Shown in pieces: positions 45,143 to 56,545 of a DNA stretch of 64,000 nt (within the stretch, counting starts at the first letter, position 1; each line of letters begins with the position of its first letter). The position numbers were made by a program, and so were the translations under genes. The notes beneath the pieces are model-generated. The model saw only the letters and a program-made list of their open reading frames with translations. It did not search any database and was not told where the DNA came from. Source of the stretch: Gymnopilus junonius (Eukaryota; Basidiomycota; Agaricomycetes; Agaricales; Galerinaceae); contig JADNYJ010000080.1 in the NCBI GenBank assembly GCA_015501075.1, positions 114,483 to 178,482 of the forward strand, read 5' to 3'.

Positions 45143-47005
45143 ATACGTCGGGGCGGGACTCGTCACTCGATGAGCCATTGTGCCTTTCATTCTTTTTGAA
45201 AATTTCTCCGAACTTGAAGTAATACCGATGCGTACAACCGCCTATGATCTCGAACACGCTTCCGGAACGTACAGTAATTGGATTTAGACCTTCGGCTCCT
45301 GCCTTGGACGAACTAAGTAAGTCTACCCTTTTTTTTAACTTTTTTTTTGAATGCTTTATTCATACAACATTCACTGGTAGACTGCGTGTCGGATCAACGT
45401 AGTTGCATCCTTCAAAGGTATGGTCTCTTTCTTCTCTGGGTATGTCTCTCTTTCTCTTTCAGCTTCTATCTGGGCTGAGGTGTTTTCAGGTGTGCTTTAG
45501 TATAGGAGGAGAAATTTCAGAGCTGAAATGACGAATCGCGGATGAGGTTGCCACTGGACAGAGTAGCCCTGCTGTATCCTCTGTTGACCTGCAGTGACTC
45601 CAGGCTCGACAACATTAGCGGCAACGGCACTCCTCACGCCGAAACATATTGGCCAATGCGACCTTTTAGAGTAGAGGCTTAGGCTCTCGAAGTAGGCACA
45701 TTTTCCAACCATTCTGCTGCTACTTCAGATGCTTATGGACCTTCCCACGTCCTCTTCATCCTCGACGTTCAGCGTTACCAAGGTCAGCCACAAATCACGA
45801 AGAAAGGACAATCTTATTTCTCCGCACCTCCTGCCACGTGGGTCTGACTCCCCAAGTGAATAACACTCCATACGCTCATCTCTTCGATATTCCAAAACCT
45901 CCAAGGCCTTCATCTGCCGGTGCCGCCAACGTCCATTCCTACTATGCGACCATTTCCCACTCGCTATGCAAACATCGCGTGTCCAACGAATTATTCCGCG
46001 TTTCTGTTAGTGGACCACGCGCGAACTGTCCGATTTTTTCTTCCATCCAGGCAGCATTGACTAGGCGATGATGGTACGCGTCCTGATGCAGGCAGCGTTT
46101 TCCCGTTTCAAATTTATCATGAAGAAGACGTGGCTGTCGGGACTTTTCGAACAGGGCGGCAGAAACTGGGTCATTCAGTGACTCGCAGATTGGTGACGAC
46201 GCACTTGTTGCATGTCTTAGGACACTGGTCGATCAGCACGGACATCATCGTCGCCACCTCAACTTCAAATTCACCCACGCTGTGATTTCGACTGTTTTGT
46301 CAATGTTTCCTATGACTGCAAGTTGTGAGTTATTTTGTGTTTTGTTCCTCTCCTTTGTTCGTTCTGCCTTTGTGATCTTTTCATTGTGATATGTGCTCAT
46401 CTTCTCATTTTACTTTGCCAAGGTTTTCTTGATTTTTGGGAAGCCAAAAAGTAATCTTGATGCATCCGCGAGTCAGGCAACCCTCAAGTAACGGTCTTTA
46501 ACCTTCACCTTTGAGCGCTCTTCCTGATAATCTTGTTGCTCTGCATAAGCATGTGGATTAAGGCAACTCGCAATTCCTTGTCGGCTCATCCTTATCGACA
46601 TCCTGCAACTTCCGAGGTCTCTAGGATTTTCGCCATTATCGGCTTCGTTCTATCTTTGCGTCCAGCCCAACCTCTGCAGTCTTTCTTCTAGCACGTGCAG
46701 GCACTGCATCCTCTAGTCGGTATGGCCGTGGTAACGGACAAGGGGGAAGGCTGAGGGCGGGACTCATCTATAGATATTAGAAGTGCGTCTCGTTGAGGAG
46801 GTGGCCAGATGAAAATGAAGGCTCTCGACTGCGAATGTCCCCGGCTCAGCTCCAAGCCGACAGACGAAGTTGGAGCAGTACGACACATGCTCAGGTTTTT
46901 CTGCTTCTGATATGGACGTTGCTATAGGATTCCCTCATTGTCTTTGCCTTTCCAGCTTCATGGGTACTCCGATCATGTGGTCGGCTAGTCGTCCTAAATA
47001 TTGGC

Positions 47006-47017
47006 CACTTTCTACAT
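47006..47017 (+). repeat. Target-site duplication, left copy
   Basis: CACTTTCTACAT, exactly repeated at 53410-53421, flanks the LINE. The next T may also belong to it. Confidence 0.93.
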
Positions 47018-47035
47018 TTTTTTTTTTTTTTTTTT
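47017..47035 (-). repeat. LINE poly(A) tail
   Basis: Nineteen consecutive T on the plus strand, directly beside the left target duplication. This is the 3' end of the LINE read on the minus strand. Confidence 0.92.
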
Positions 47036-47479
47036 GAAACGTTTTTACGCCTCTGGAGGGTGGGCCCTCGCCTTGGCTTTGTACCTACATGTAGTGCCTA
47101 ATACACAAATCTTTGCGGTCCCGCCGCCTTTCGCCCCGTACCCGGCTGCCATTGAGCTTTTGCACCTCCCGGGGCGCATACGTCCCCGTGCTAGAGGCCC
47201 GGCTGATCCACAACCGTTTGCAGCTCCTCCGGCATTTGTGATTTGGCACTATGAGTTGGTCGTTTTTCTTGATCTTGCTGATGTTCGTATTTTTCTGCTT
47301 GCGCACCCGTCTGCTTTCGCAGAAGGCACAATGAGAGTTGGGTGTTGGCCTTGGTGTCTGTTCGTGTTGATTACTGTCTTCCCTTTCGATGTTCTTGTCT
47401 TCCTGTCCAACCTCATTGTGGATCGGGTGATTTGAATTGTAAGGGTGTTTTGTGATTTATAAGAGGGTGTGAGGTTTGC

Positions 47480-50400
47480 TTAAGTGTCCGGGTCGCTTTC
47501 TTGGTCATCCGTGCTGTTATTGACATTGTGTTGTAAGATTGAGGGGTCGAAGTCTTTTAGTCGGCGTGTCTTGGCGAGGAATTTGAGGAGTGCCTTTGAT
47601 TTCTTCGGGTCTGCTAGTATTTTCGAAAGTCGGGGTCGATCGTTCTTGAGTTCGGCCAATAGTTCTTGCCTCTGCTGACGGTACGCTCTGCATTCGAAGA
47701 TGACGTGTTCTACAGTTTCCCTGGCTCTGGTGCCACCCCGTCATTCGCAGCATTTGGGGCATTTGTCGGTCATTGATTTGTTGATCCTATGTAGATATGC
47801 GTTCAGCGGTATGTGCCCTGTACGTACTTGGAACAGTAAACTGGATTGGGCTCTGTTCAGCTTATCTGTTATAGTCTTCCGGAATTTTGCGAACGGGAAG
47901 TCGGGGTCGATTTCGTCAAAGCGGGTCTTTCTCGGGGAGGTATTCCATTTGTCCTTCCATAGTTCCTTGAGCTCTTCGTGATAAGTCCGTTTTTCCGCTG
48001 CCGTGCTGGTTGGCAAAGGGTTCCGTAAGAGTGGCGGGAGGTCATCCTCATTGCTGCTGTCCCCGCTTGCTGCTTCCTTGGCCTGCTTGTCTGCTTCTTC
48101 ATTGCCGTCGACGTCTGTATGGCCAGATATCCATTGTAACTTGATCTTGCCGGGTATCTGTTTTGCTATGGATATCATTTCCATCAGTAATGTCTGCCCT
48201 GTTCTCGGTTTCGGGTACTTAGCTGAGATGATGACGGGTTGGCAGTCTATGTATATGCTGATTCTGTCTGATGCTGTAGTTCCGGCTTTCTTGAGTAACC
48301 ACATGGAGAGGAGGCCGCCTACCAGTTCCGCATGATGTCATGTGTGAGGTGGTGTCACCGAGAGTGCATCTGAGCAAGGCTATTGGTTCATTGTCATTCT
48401 TTCTATATAGGACTGCTGCTGCCCCGATTCCGTCGTCGTGCCCTGAGCCATCAGCGAAGACCTTGTAGTGGCTTGGGTCATCGTGTTCGTTTTTCATTGA
48501 TTCTTCACGGTTCACTGCGATTGTCGTTTCGAACGGGGGGCAGTAATCTGGGGCGGTCGTGGCCAGTTTTATCTTCTCGAACTTTGTTGGGTCGATCTCG
48601 AATATTCGAAGGAGTTCGTCGATTGGGGCTTTGTGTCTTCGTGGCGGGGAGCGGCTTGCGTTGCGGACTATGCTGTAAAGTGGATGAGTTCGTGGAAGCG
48701 AAGCCATGCGTACCGTGGCTCTGTGGCAAATTTTCTGTAGTGCTAGGTCAGTTGGCAGGAGCCCTGCGTGCGCATCGAGTAGGTCTGTTGGTGTTGACCG
48801 GATGCCTCCTGTGATCCTAAAGTGGCTATTCACTGTATTTTTGTGAGCTGTCTGAGTGCTTTTACTGAACCTATGTTGTGTCGATATCCTAAAGGTTTGG
48901 TCGGCGGAGTGTACCAGATATCGAGGCCATATGTCATCTTGGGAGCACCGTTGCTATGTACAGTTGCTTCATTAGTTTCGTGCTTATGCCTGTGGTGGTC
49001 GCGTGAGTCGACGGAAGTTTAGAACCCAGTTAGTTGCCTTTTCTGTGGCTTGTTGCAGGTGTGTCGTCCATCGAAGTTGACTGTCGACATGTAGCCCTAG
49101 GTATTTGAAGCTCTTTACCTCCTCTATGAGTTGTCCGTCTAGCTCGAGGCGGGGGTTCCCATTCTCGTCACCGTTATCCTGGCTCCTTGTGGCATGCATC
49201 ACTACTGATTTGGTGATTTCGAATTTGGAGTTGTGTGTATAGCTCCAGTCTAGCCCGCTGTCCCTCCTGTGCATTATTTCGGAGAGCTTATCTGTGGTGT
49301 CGTCGAGGGTGTCACCTATGGCTAGGATTGCCACATCATCTACATAACCTATTGCGTCTTTGTCCTCGTCGTGGTCGACTAGTTCCAGAAGCCCTGCGTT
49401 GTAGATGATATAGAGAATCATTGAGAGGGGGTCACCTTGGCCGATGCCATTGTCGATGTTGATCAGTTCTGATATGAAGTCGTCGAACCTTAGCCTAGTT
49501 TTCCTGTTTGTCAGTAGGTTCGTTATTAGCTTCACATATACTTCTGGGATTTTTCTGCAGCGTAGGTTGTGGATGAGCTGGTCGGTTACTGCATTTGGGA
49601 AAGCACCTTCGACATCGAGGAATAGTATTGAGGTGACCTTGCCTTGTCTCCACGCTTCCTTGATTCTGCTGGTCAGATAGTGCACTGCATCGGTGGTCGT
49701 TCGCCCAGGCCTGCCGCCAAAGTGCGTGTTTGGGAGGAGGTTGTGTTGTTCGGCTAGATGGCTGATTCCCTCTGCGATGATTGCGGTCATGACTTTTGCT
49801 ATCGTGTTGAGTAGGGCGATTGGTCGGTACACTTTGGCTATTCCATAGTTGGGTTTCCCAGGTTTCCTGAGCACCACTGTGGTGAAGATTTTCCAGTCTT
49901 CATAGTATACTCCCAGTTCGAGTGTAGCCTGAAAGATAGCTGTCAGATAATCAATTAGTAATGGCATGGCTTTTTGTAAGACGATGTTTGGGATCTCATC
50001 TGGGCCGCAAGCTTTGTACGGAGAGAGCCTGAGGACGTGGTGTTTGACTTGTTGTTTCATGATCGGGGGTGGTCTTGGCAGTGGTTCCGGGTAGTCGTAG
50101 TTTTCCGGTACGTGCAATGAGTCTGGTGCTGGAGGGAAGAAGGAGGTTGCGAAGATTTTAGCCTTGTCATCATTACTGGTGATTTCGACATCTTCTTCGT
50201 ACTCGTTTGTGGTCCTGAGGGTTGGAATTCGAGGTCTGCCGCCATCGCCGATGGGATCCCGGATGTATCTGTTAGCCGTCCATAAATCCCTCATGCTTGC
50301 CTCCAGTAGATATTCGCTCCAGTTGTCTCGTTTTGCCTGTTGGACTGCTTTCGCAAAGTCGTCTGCTGCTTTCTTTTTCTCGGCGTGCGAAGGGTGGTCT

Positions 50401-51466
50401 GCGATTGCCCGGTTGCGGAATGAGGTGCTGCTGACAGCGTTCTTGCTTTTTCTTAGTGCTTCGAGGTCGCTCGTCCACCACCTCTTGCATTCCGGAAGGG
50501 GCCTTGTCTGCTTTATCCGTGTTCTGATGGTGTCCTGGATTGTTTCTGTCAGTGCTTTGACTGCCGAGTTGTACTCAGCTTCTGTTTTTAGCTGCCTGGG
50601 CTGAGGGATGTCATCGAGTCTCGCCGCAAGGTTCTTGTTGAAGTCATCCCAGTCGGCCATATGGAAGTTGTATTGCGGGAGTTCTTTTGTGATCGCGTGT
50701 TCCAGTTCGAGGTTCGCTTCGATAGGGAAGTGGTTGGTTTTGGCAGGCTTTGCTCCGTGGTCCACTTCGCATCTTGAGAATCTGTCCAGGGTGTGCGCCG
50801 TGCAGAACATGTTGTCCGGCCGGGAGTATTTCTTTGATACCATATGTTGTAGAGTTGGGATGCCTTTTGGAAGCGCCATGACCATGCCGTATTGTCTGAG
50901 CATGTCGATTAGGTTCTCTGCTGCGGCCAGGGCTTCCCGCATGAATAGGTGGTCGTCTTCGTCCCAGTCCCACAGAGGGTGATGTCTGTTGAAATCGCCT
51001 CCCCATAGCATGTGGTCATTGGCGGATGCGCATATCATCGGGCCGTTGGACTCGATGTACTGCTGGAGTTGCCGTTCTGCTGAGTTGTTGTTGCCAGGGT
51101 TGTAAATGTTGAATATGGATAGCCTCCCATAGTCACCATTGAGTTGAATCACTGTGATATCATTCGTGTCCGGGATGGGGATCACCTTCCATTGTCTCGT
51201 GCTGATTTTCTTGTTTACCCAGATGCCTGATCTTACTGTGGTCTGTAGGATTCTTCTCCCGCCTGGGTACACCTGTTGGAAGTACGAGGGTGTCCTTATG
51301 TTGCCATACTTTGTTATATGTGGTTCCTGTATTAAAATTATATCTATTTCTCTGCCAGCTTACCGTTAATGAGTTCTAAGTGCGCAGTTTTTGATTTATT
51401 GAGGTTGATCTGTAGTAAACGAAGGGTTTTTAATGTCAGTTGCTCCTCGGTATTTCGTGGGTTCAT
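47480..51466 (-). pseudogene. LINE ORF2: endonuclease, reverse transcriptase, RNase H (broken)
   Basis: The ATG at 51466 follows the ORF1 stop directly. A one-base loss in an A-run near 51345 breaks the frame after about 40 codons. The next 762 codons are open: Trp-Gly-Gly-Asp-Phe-Asn-Arg-His-His-Pro (AP endonuclease), Gly-Pro-Asp-Glu-Ile-Pro, Gly-Ile-Gly-Gln-Gly-Asp-Pro-Leu-Ser and Gly-Tyr-Val-Asp-Asp (reverse transcriptase). Several frameshifts and a TGA lie at 48830-48985. RNase H follows with Phe-Ala-Asp-Gly-Ser-Gly, Tyr-Ile-Asp-Cys and Ser-Gly-His-Thr-Asp-Val-Asp-Gly-Asn. A frameshift near 48320 and a TGA at 47741-47743 break it again, before a Cys-Pro-Lys-Cys...His-x4-Cys end. Confidence 0.9.
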
Positions 51467-53227
51467 TTAGGGGGGCGTCGCTTGGTTTTCTGCATTGTCA
51501 GGTTGGTCTCTGAGGTCGTTGGAGTTGATGAAATCCTCCCAGATTCTGCGGCCTAGCGTTCGTTGGCTCCCTATCACTGGCGAATGCGCTCCCTGGGAGG
51601 GATCTCGTGGTGGGGCTGACGGCTCTCTGTCCCATGTTCGTCGTTCCAGGGGTCGTCCGCCGGGTCCAGCTTCCTGCCATTGTTGTCGTCGTTCCCTCTG
51701 ATTCCCCTTCTGGAGGACTATGTTTGCGGTCTGTTGGTTGTTTTGCCATCTGTAATCTGGGGTGTCGTTGTTCGATTTCGTCCTGTTCCAGGTCCATGGA
51801 GCGTCTGTCGGGATGAAGGGGTAGGCATTCTCGGGATTTGATCTGTCTTTATCAGCGAGTTTGCGAAGAAAAACGGGGCAGTCGTGATCGTAGCTTGCGT
51901 GATCATCTGTTTGGCATGATACACAGTACCTTGTTTCCTCGTTCTGGCACTGGCTCGTGCGGTGTCCTTTTTGCCCGCAGTGTCCACATGTGTCGTCTTT
52001 TTGTACGCATTCTCTGGCGAAGTGGTTCCAGCCTTGACACTTGAGGCATCGTATCGGTTCCCTTTTGCATTTATCTACCTCGAGTTTCTTGTTGGCAATG
52101 AAGAGCCCTAAGGCCAAGATCCTGTTGGCTTCGTTAGCGTCAGTTATCGTGAGTATTATATGGGCAAATCTTTGGGTGGGGGTTCTTCTCTCTATGGGTT
52201 TCGCCCATCGCATTGCCGAAATGGTTCCGTCTTGCAGGTTGTTTGCCTCCTGTACTTCCTTGATGAATTCATCATCTTCTGGGGTTGCTGTCAGCGGTGC
52301 GAATTTTGCGATTAGGTTGTAGGTGCATTTCTTCACTGCCGTAGTATCGCCTATCTCCTTGCACAGCTTGTCGGTGTTTGCCTGCACTCTCGCCCAGGCC
52401 GCTCCGTGATCCGAGTCCATTTCGAGTAGTATGCCTCCGTTGCATTGTCTCATCGCCGCTCTGATTTGTACTCTCGCTCCTGCTAGTTGTTTGAGTTTTT
52501 CGTTGATATCGGTCTTCATTTCTCTGTCTCCCATTTTTCCTAGTGTCGATTCTGTAGGGATTCCTTCCAACATTATCTGCCTTCTTCTGATGCCATGCCT
52601 GGCAAGTAACTTTGGGTCGGCGTCGGGTTGGATGCGAGTGAGCATCTCGCTATATGTGGGAGGTCGTCCGTGATCCGGTTCGGGGGTTGTTCTCTGTTCC
52701 GCTGGTCCCTTTGCGCTGTCTGAGTTTTTGGCGGCTTGGGTAAATATCTTCGTGGCTTCCGTTAGTAGTTCCTCTATTTTGGAGTCGACCTTCGTATTAA
52801 TGTCCGCAATTAGTGCCTGAATATCCGTGGTGAAGTTGTCAAGTTCGGCTTGAAATCCGTAGTGGTAAGTTTTGTCTGCGACCTGCGATTCTACGTCCTC
52901 CAACATGTATGCCAACGATTTGATAGCGTGGTAAACCGGTTTCGGCAGGGAGCTTGTAATCATTGCTATCTGGTGTAGACATGTCGACGCCAGGCTGGTC
53001 GTGAGAGGCTGTCCCGCAGGTACCAATAACAGCTTGCTCTCCAGGTATTCCCGGCCTTCCTCCGAGTCGGTTATCTCTCGTTCGGGGTCTTCTATCGATT
53101 GTTCCGTGCCTGAGTCTCTAGCGTTTGTGTTTCTCGTGGTGGGGCCTTTGGTTCTCGTTCCAGAGTTGTTTTTCCCGGTTCCGCTGGCAGTTCTGTCAGC
53201 CCTTCTTCGGGCGTTCAGCTGATCCAT
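51467..53227 (-). CDS. LINE ORF1: nucleic-acid-binding protein with CCHC knuckles (586 aa)
   Basis: One uninterrupted frame of 586 codons. The N-terminal third is charged and probably disordered; a predicted helical stretch follows at residues 100-170. Near residue 420 three Cys-rich motifs lie in a row: Cys-Leu-Lys-Cys...His...Cys, Cys-Gly-His-Cys...His...Cys, and a Cys-x2-Cys...His...Cys variant. ORF1 proteins bind the element RNA and act as chaperones during target-primed reverse transcription. It is intact, in contrast to ORF2. Its TAA is immediately followed by the ORF2 ATG with no spacer. Confidence 0.93.
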   Translation of the reverse strand: MDQLNARRRADRTASGTGKNNSGTRTKGPTTRNTNARDSGTEQSIEDPEREITDSEEGREYLESKLLLVPAGQPLTTSLASTCLHQIAMITSSLPKPVYHAIKSLAYMLEDVESQVADKTYHYGFQAELDNFTTDIQALIADINTKVDSKIEELLTEATKIFTQAAKNSDSAKGPAEQRTTPEPDHGRPPTYSEMLTRIQPDADPKLLARHGIRRRQIMLEGIPTESTLGKMGDREMKTDINEKLKQLAGARVQIRAAMRQCNGGILLEMDSDHGAAWARVQANTDKLCKEIGDTTAVKKCTYNLIAKFAPLTATPEDDEFIKEVQEANNLQDGTISAMRWAKPIERRTPTQRFAHIILTITDANEANRILALGLFIANKKLEVDKCKREPIRCLKCQGWNHFARECVQKDDTCGHCGQKGHRTSQCQNEETRYCVSCQTDDHASYDHDCPVFLRKLADKDRSNPENAYPFIPTDAPWTWNRTKSNNDTPDYRWQNNQQTANIVLQKGNQRERRQQWQEAGPGGRPLERRTWDREPSAPPRDPSQGAHSPVIGSQRTLGRRIWEDFINSNDLRDQPDNAENQATPP

Positions 53228-53409
53228 TTTGGGTGATTTTCGTGCTTCTATTGCTGGAATTAGGCTTTGCTTGTGATGTAATAGTCTAGTTCGGTTGGAA
53301 TAATGTGTCTACGCTCTACTTATTCTGCTGGGTTTCCTCCTGAGGCTCTCTTCGCTAGCCAAGAGCGTGGGAGAGTTGGAGCAAATGCAGGTAGCAGATC
53401 AAGAAGCGT

Positions 53410-53421
53410 CACTTTCTACAT
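53410..53421 (+). repeat. Target-site duplication, right copy
   Basis: Exact copy of 47006-47017 (CACTTTCTACAT), marking the 5' boundary of the LINE. Confidence 0.93.
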
Positions 53422-53499
53422 TATCCTTGCATATTATCGCTACTTCACGTTCTCTCCAGTAGGCTCTGTTGTATATGTTATATGCTGTCCTTTTCCTTT

Positions 53500-54528
53500 C
53501 TCCTCTGATGATGCTCTGCTCTCGAGACGCGTCGGGAATCGCTGCCTGATATTGAACTCGCCCGAATTATACGGCGTTCAATATGCCCACATGCTTCCTC
53601 GGGACACTGATGATAATCTGGTAAGTCTATGATGCATTTTCACTTCAGTTATCACATACTTATAGCCATTGATACTTAGCTTACGAAGCTCGAATATGCT
53701 TGGGGATTAGGCTATCAAACCTTGAACGTCGACAATAGTCTGAATGTTTTACGCTGTAAGTCATCTTTGGAATCCTTCAACTCTCTGATTTACTGAAGCC
53801 ATCCACCAGTGAGTTCTCACCTACACTACCTATTGGAGAAGGGCGCTTGGATACTGCTTACTGAAGACTACATCATCAAAACTTACCTCCCCAATGGAGC
53901 ATTAGGAGTGCGTCCTGGAACAACTGGGCTCGTTACCGTATGATCCTGTTTCTTTTCCTTGCAGTGAATTCTAACAAGCGTCCTACAGGGAGAAACTTTC
54001 AAATACCGCCTAATCCCTTCCGTATGTTGCGGAGCTCTTCCTCTCGAACGCGTTGTACGACAAGTCGAACCGCAAGAGCCTATCACGCCCGCCGATATCC
54101 ACCATTACTTTTACCCATATGCCGACTTTCCCCTTCTCGAATCTCACGTCCATCCTCGTTTTGTCATCGCGTCTATTGGCGTCAGAATACACAGCATAGA
54201 TCGCCTACTCAATTTCAAAAAGAATGGAAGTCTCAACGCGGAGACCATAGACACCATTGTGGGATGTCTGGCAATTTTTCGAATGTGGAGGGAACTTCAG
54301 ATCCCTCCACGGCCGTCTTTTCTTCATCCCGGTGCAATGGAGTCTGCATTCGGCGCCGGACAGGTTATTGAGGAACACGAGGCCTTTGGAGATCAGACGG
54401 CGGACGCTATGCTGGGTGAAGTTGAAGGCTCCTCAATTGCTGAAATAGTTAGTGGACAGGAGGAGAACGAAGACTGGATAATCGGAATGGAAGCTTGTCA
54501 GCTCGGTGAGTCCTTTCTTTTGATTTAG
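53500..54528 (+). CDS. HNH-type nuclease-domain protein, 5' end unclear beside LINE
   Basis: Four exons are visible (to 53620, 53680-53755, 53810-53937, 53989-54528), all joined by GT-AG introns in frame. The first shows Ser-Arg-Arg-Val-Gly-Asn-Arg-Cys-Leu-Ile and Gln-Tyr-Ala-His-Met-Leu-Pro-Arg. The second has Val-Asp-Asn-Ser-Leu-Asn-Val-Leu-Arg and the third His-Leu-His-Tyr-Leu-Leu. His, Asn and His in that order and context match the HNH_2-type domain seen in many basidiomycete proteins of unknown role. A start codon and upstream exons are not evident, because the LINE sits about 100-200 bp upstream and may have separated them. The C terminus is Glu/Asp-rich; another exon past 54509 is possible. 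Confidence 0.68.
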
Positions 54529-56545
54529 GATACGTTTCCTGACTTTTCGGACAGAGAATTGTTGAGAGAGTTTCGCATCATTTCCCTTCATTGATCAGTA
54601 TGTACGTTACGCCTTGTAACATTACTTTGTAATTTTATTCGACGAGCCACACAGTCCTTCTCCTTCATAGAAACTTATGAATTTGTTTAATATTTATTTA
54701 GTAAACCATATTGATCATGCTTTAGCGCGTAAGTAGACATCAACACCCGTATGGTCAGTAGCAAGAAGATAAAATCCGACATTTCCCCCACGACCGACCG
54801 TCGACGTAACCTACAGCGAGGACGCGACGCGACGTGTGGCCCATCTTGCCACCATGTCGACTGAAGAGGAAGGAGCTATTATGCACAGGGTTGATCAAAT
54901 GAAGGAGCTGCAGAGCAGCGAAGAACCAGTGAACATGGCCGAGGTGGTGGTCGTGCTGCTCGCTCAAAGCCCGCCCTGTTTGCACTTCGAAGATGTTGAT
55001 GAGCTCGAGTTGCGATGGGGGTTGAGAAGATGGAGGCAGAGGAGGCAGTCGGGGGTGATGACGAAGCTGTAAGGATGGGCATTGGTAGTGTCATCCGGGT
55101 TGCAACAGTGGGAGCTCTTGGATGTTGCGGAGCTTGAGGTCGAAGTTTTCCCAACTCTCCTCCTTTTCTGGAGTCCTATCAACCCAAACGTCCAATTCCT
55201 CATCGTCCGAGTCGAAATTTTTATGGACATACTATCCCAATGACATCCACGGTGAGGATCACGAACGCGGAGGGTAGTAGAAGGTATTATGATCTGCTAA
55301 ACGGGAGTGAAAATGCGGTCGGAAGGTATGTTTGACATATTGTACTGATGGATACTAGGGCATAGGACAATTTTAAATGACGGAGGCGGCTTAGCCAAGG
55401 AAAGGGTGTAACCACTGCATAGTATCATCAGCATCTCCAGCTCCATAGTAGGCGAAGTCAAGACCAACTGCGGCCACTCAGTCTTCGAAGAGAGGTGGTA
55501 GCGACTGGGTCGTCTGCAGCGTGGTTGGAAAGTGAAACATGCTGGTAAAGTTCATGAACGGCAGTCAAGCTCCCAGACGGCTCTACAGCAATCACAAACT
55601 GAAAACACGTCAGAATAACGAAGTAAAGGTAAGAGAATAAAGACGGACCTGCAAAACCACTATGCATGTATGACTAGCCCTGTGAAGTCGACAATGCCAC
55701 TGAACTAAGACCGAATGAGCCGTATCAATCCTGTCCATTGCAGCAGTACGAGGTCATGTCAGAAGCATATTATGTTGGTATGCGCCCATCACCCCATCGC
55801 CTGCCCTGGAATTACTTATGTAATTTTTCTTGGTACCCCTCTCTCCGGGCTTGTGCTTTCCACCGACTTCATCCTCGAATATAGCAGCTCCTGTTCCAAT
55901 CCCGTCTTCATATCCACGATGAAGACGGACCGCAGACCTTCTTGGCTGTAGGCTATGTTTGGTCATGGCCTTATGGTCTACCCTCATGATGATGGATTCA
56001 TTCCAGGATGACACTCTTCTGTAAAGCTTTCTCTACAGGTGGGTATTCGTCCTCTTCTTTTTGACAGCTGCAATTGAACCACAACCCCTTACCTGCTCTA
56101 GGCAGAGGACAACAAGTAGTTTAGTGAACGTAACGCGATCAGTCGTCGTTCCAGCTAGAACGCTTTGACAGGTCTGTTTGCCTGCGTGATGTCCCATGAT
56201 CATCGCATGTCCGGGACATGCTAGGACCCAAGATCGATAAAAGGGAGGAACACTCTGGCAGGTTTCACACATTTGAGAGAAATGGAACACTCAGTTAACC
56301 TTCTCCCCCCGTCGTCCAGTGCCCAGCAATCGTAACCACTATGTTCGTGCAGAACGACCTCTCTCTTATCAGCCACGCTTCGTCCCTGTCGAGACGCAAC
56401 CTGTCAACAATTACGGCTATCCGGAACCAGGAATCCAGGTGAAGCCTGCTTTCATCCTACAGATGTACTGCGCTCATCCTCCTTCAATACTATCAACAGT
56501 CGCCCACAGCTCGTCAGGTCATCGCCAAAGATTTCCTAGTATCCG
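54529..56545. other. Region without a supported gene; possible decayed coding pieces
   Basis: A minus-strand frame around 54755-55230 contains an acidic segment with a stop inside. Another around 55754-56014 contains Gly-Tyr-Glu-Asp-Gly-Ile-Gly-Thr-Gly-Ala-Ala, which resembles the start of an RNase H fold as in LINEs. Neither can be extended into a gene. Confidence 0.35.

Larger units (their letters stand above)
44318..47005. other. Intergenic region left of the LINE
   Basis: No gene is supported. It contains a diverged tandem duplication (about 44470-44655), the third telobox-like motif, and an open stretch around 46090-46330 that reads coding-like but matches nothing I know. Confidence 0.35.
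47018..53409 (-). mobile_element. Full-length Tad1-like LINE retrotransposon
   Basis: The element lies on the minus strand. It has a 5' leader of about 180 bp (53228-53409), ORF1 with zinc knuckles, ORF2 with endonuclease, reverse transcriptase and RNase H, a 3' untranslated region, and a poly(A) tail (a run of T at 47017-47035 on this strand). It is flanked by a 12-13 bp target duplication, typical of target-primed reverse transcription. Its length is about 6.4 kb. The domain set (two CCHC knuckles plus RNase H) fits the Tad1 clade common in fungi. It is full length but not active because ORF2 is broken. Confidence 0.93.

Noticed and set aside
45838..46071. 77-codon plus-strand frame near the LINE flank
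   Set aside because: No domain, no splice continuity with the HNH-type gene and no recognisable start context.
47017..47035. T-run as a transcription terminator or pyrimidine tract
   Set aside because: Its position directly beside the target-site duplication makes it the poly(A) tail of the minus-strand LINE.
47001..53222. Many plus-strand open frames across 47-53 kb
   Set aside because: They are antisense to the LINE ORFs, have no domains, and the minus strand carries all recognisable motifs.
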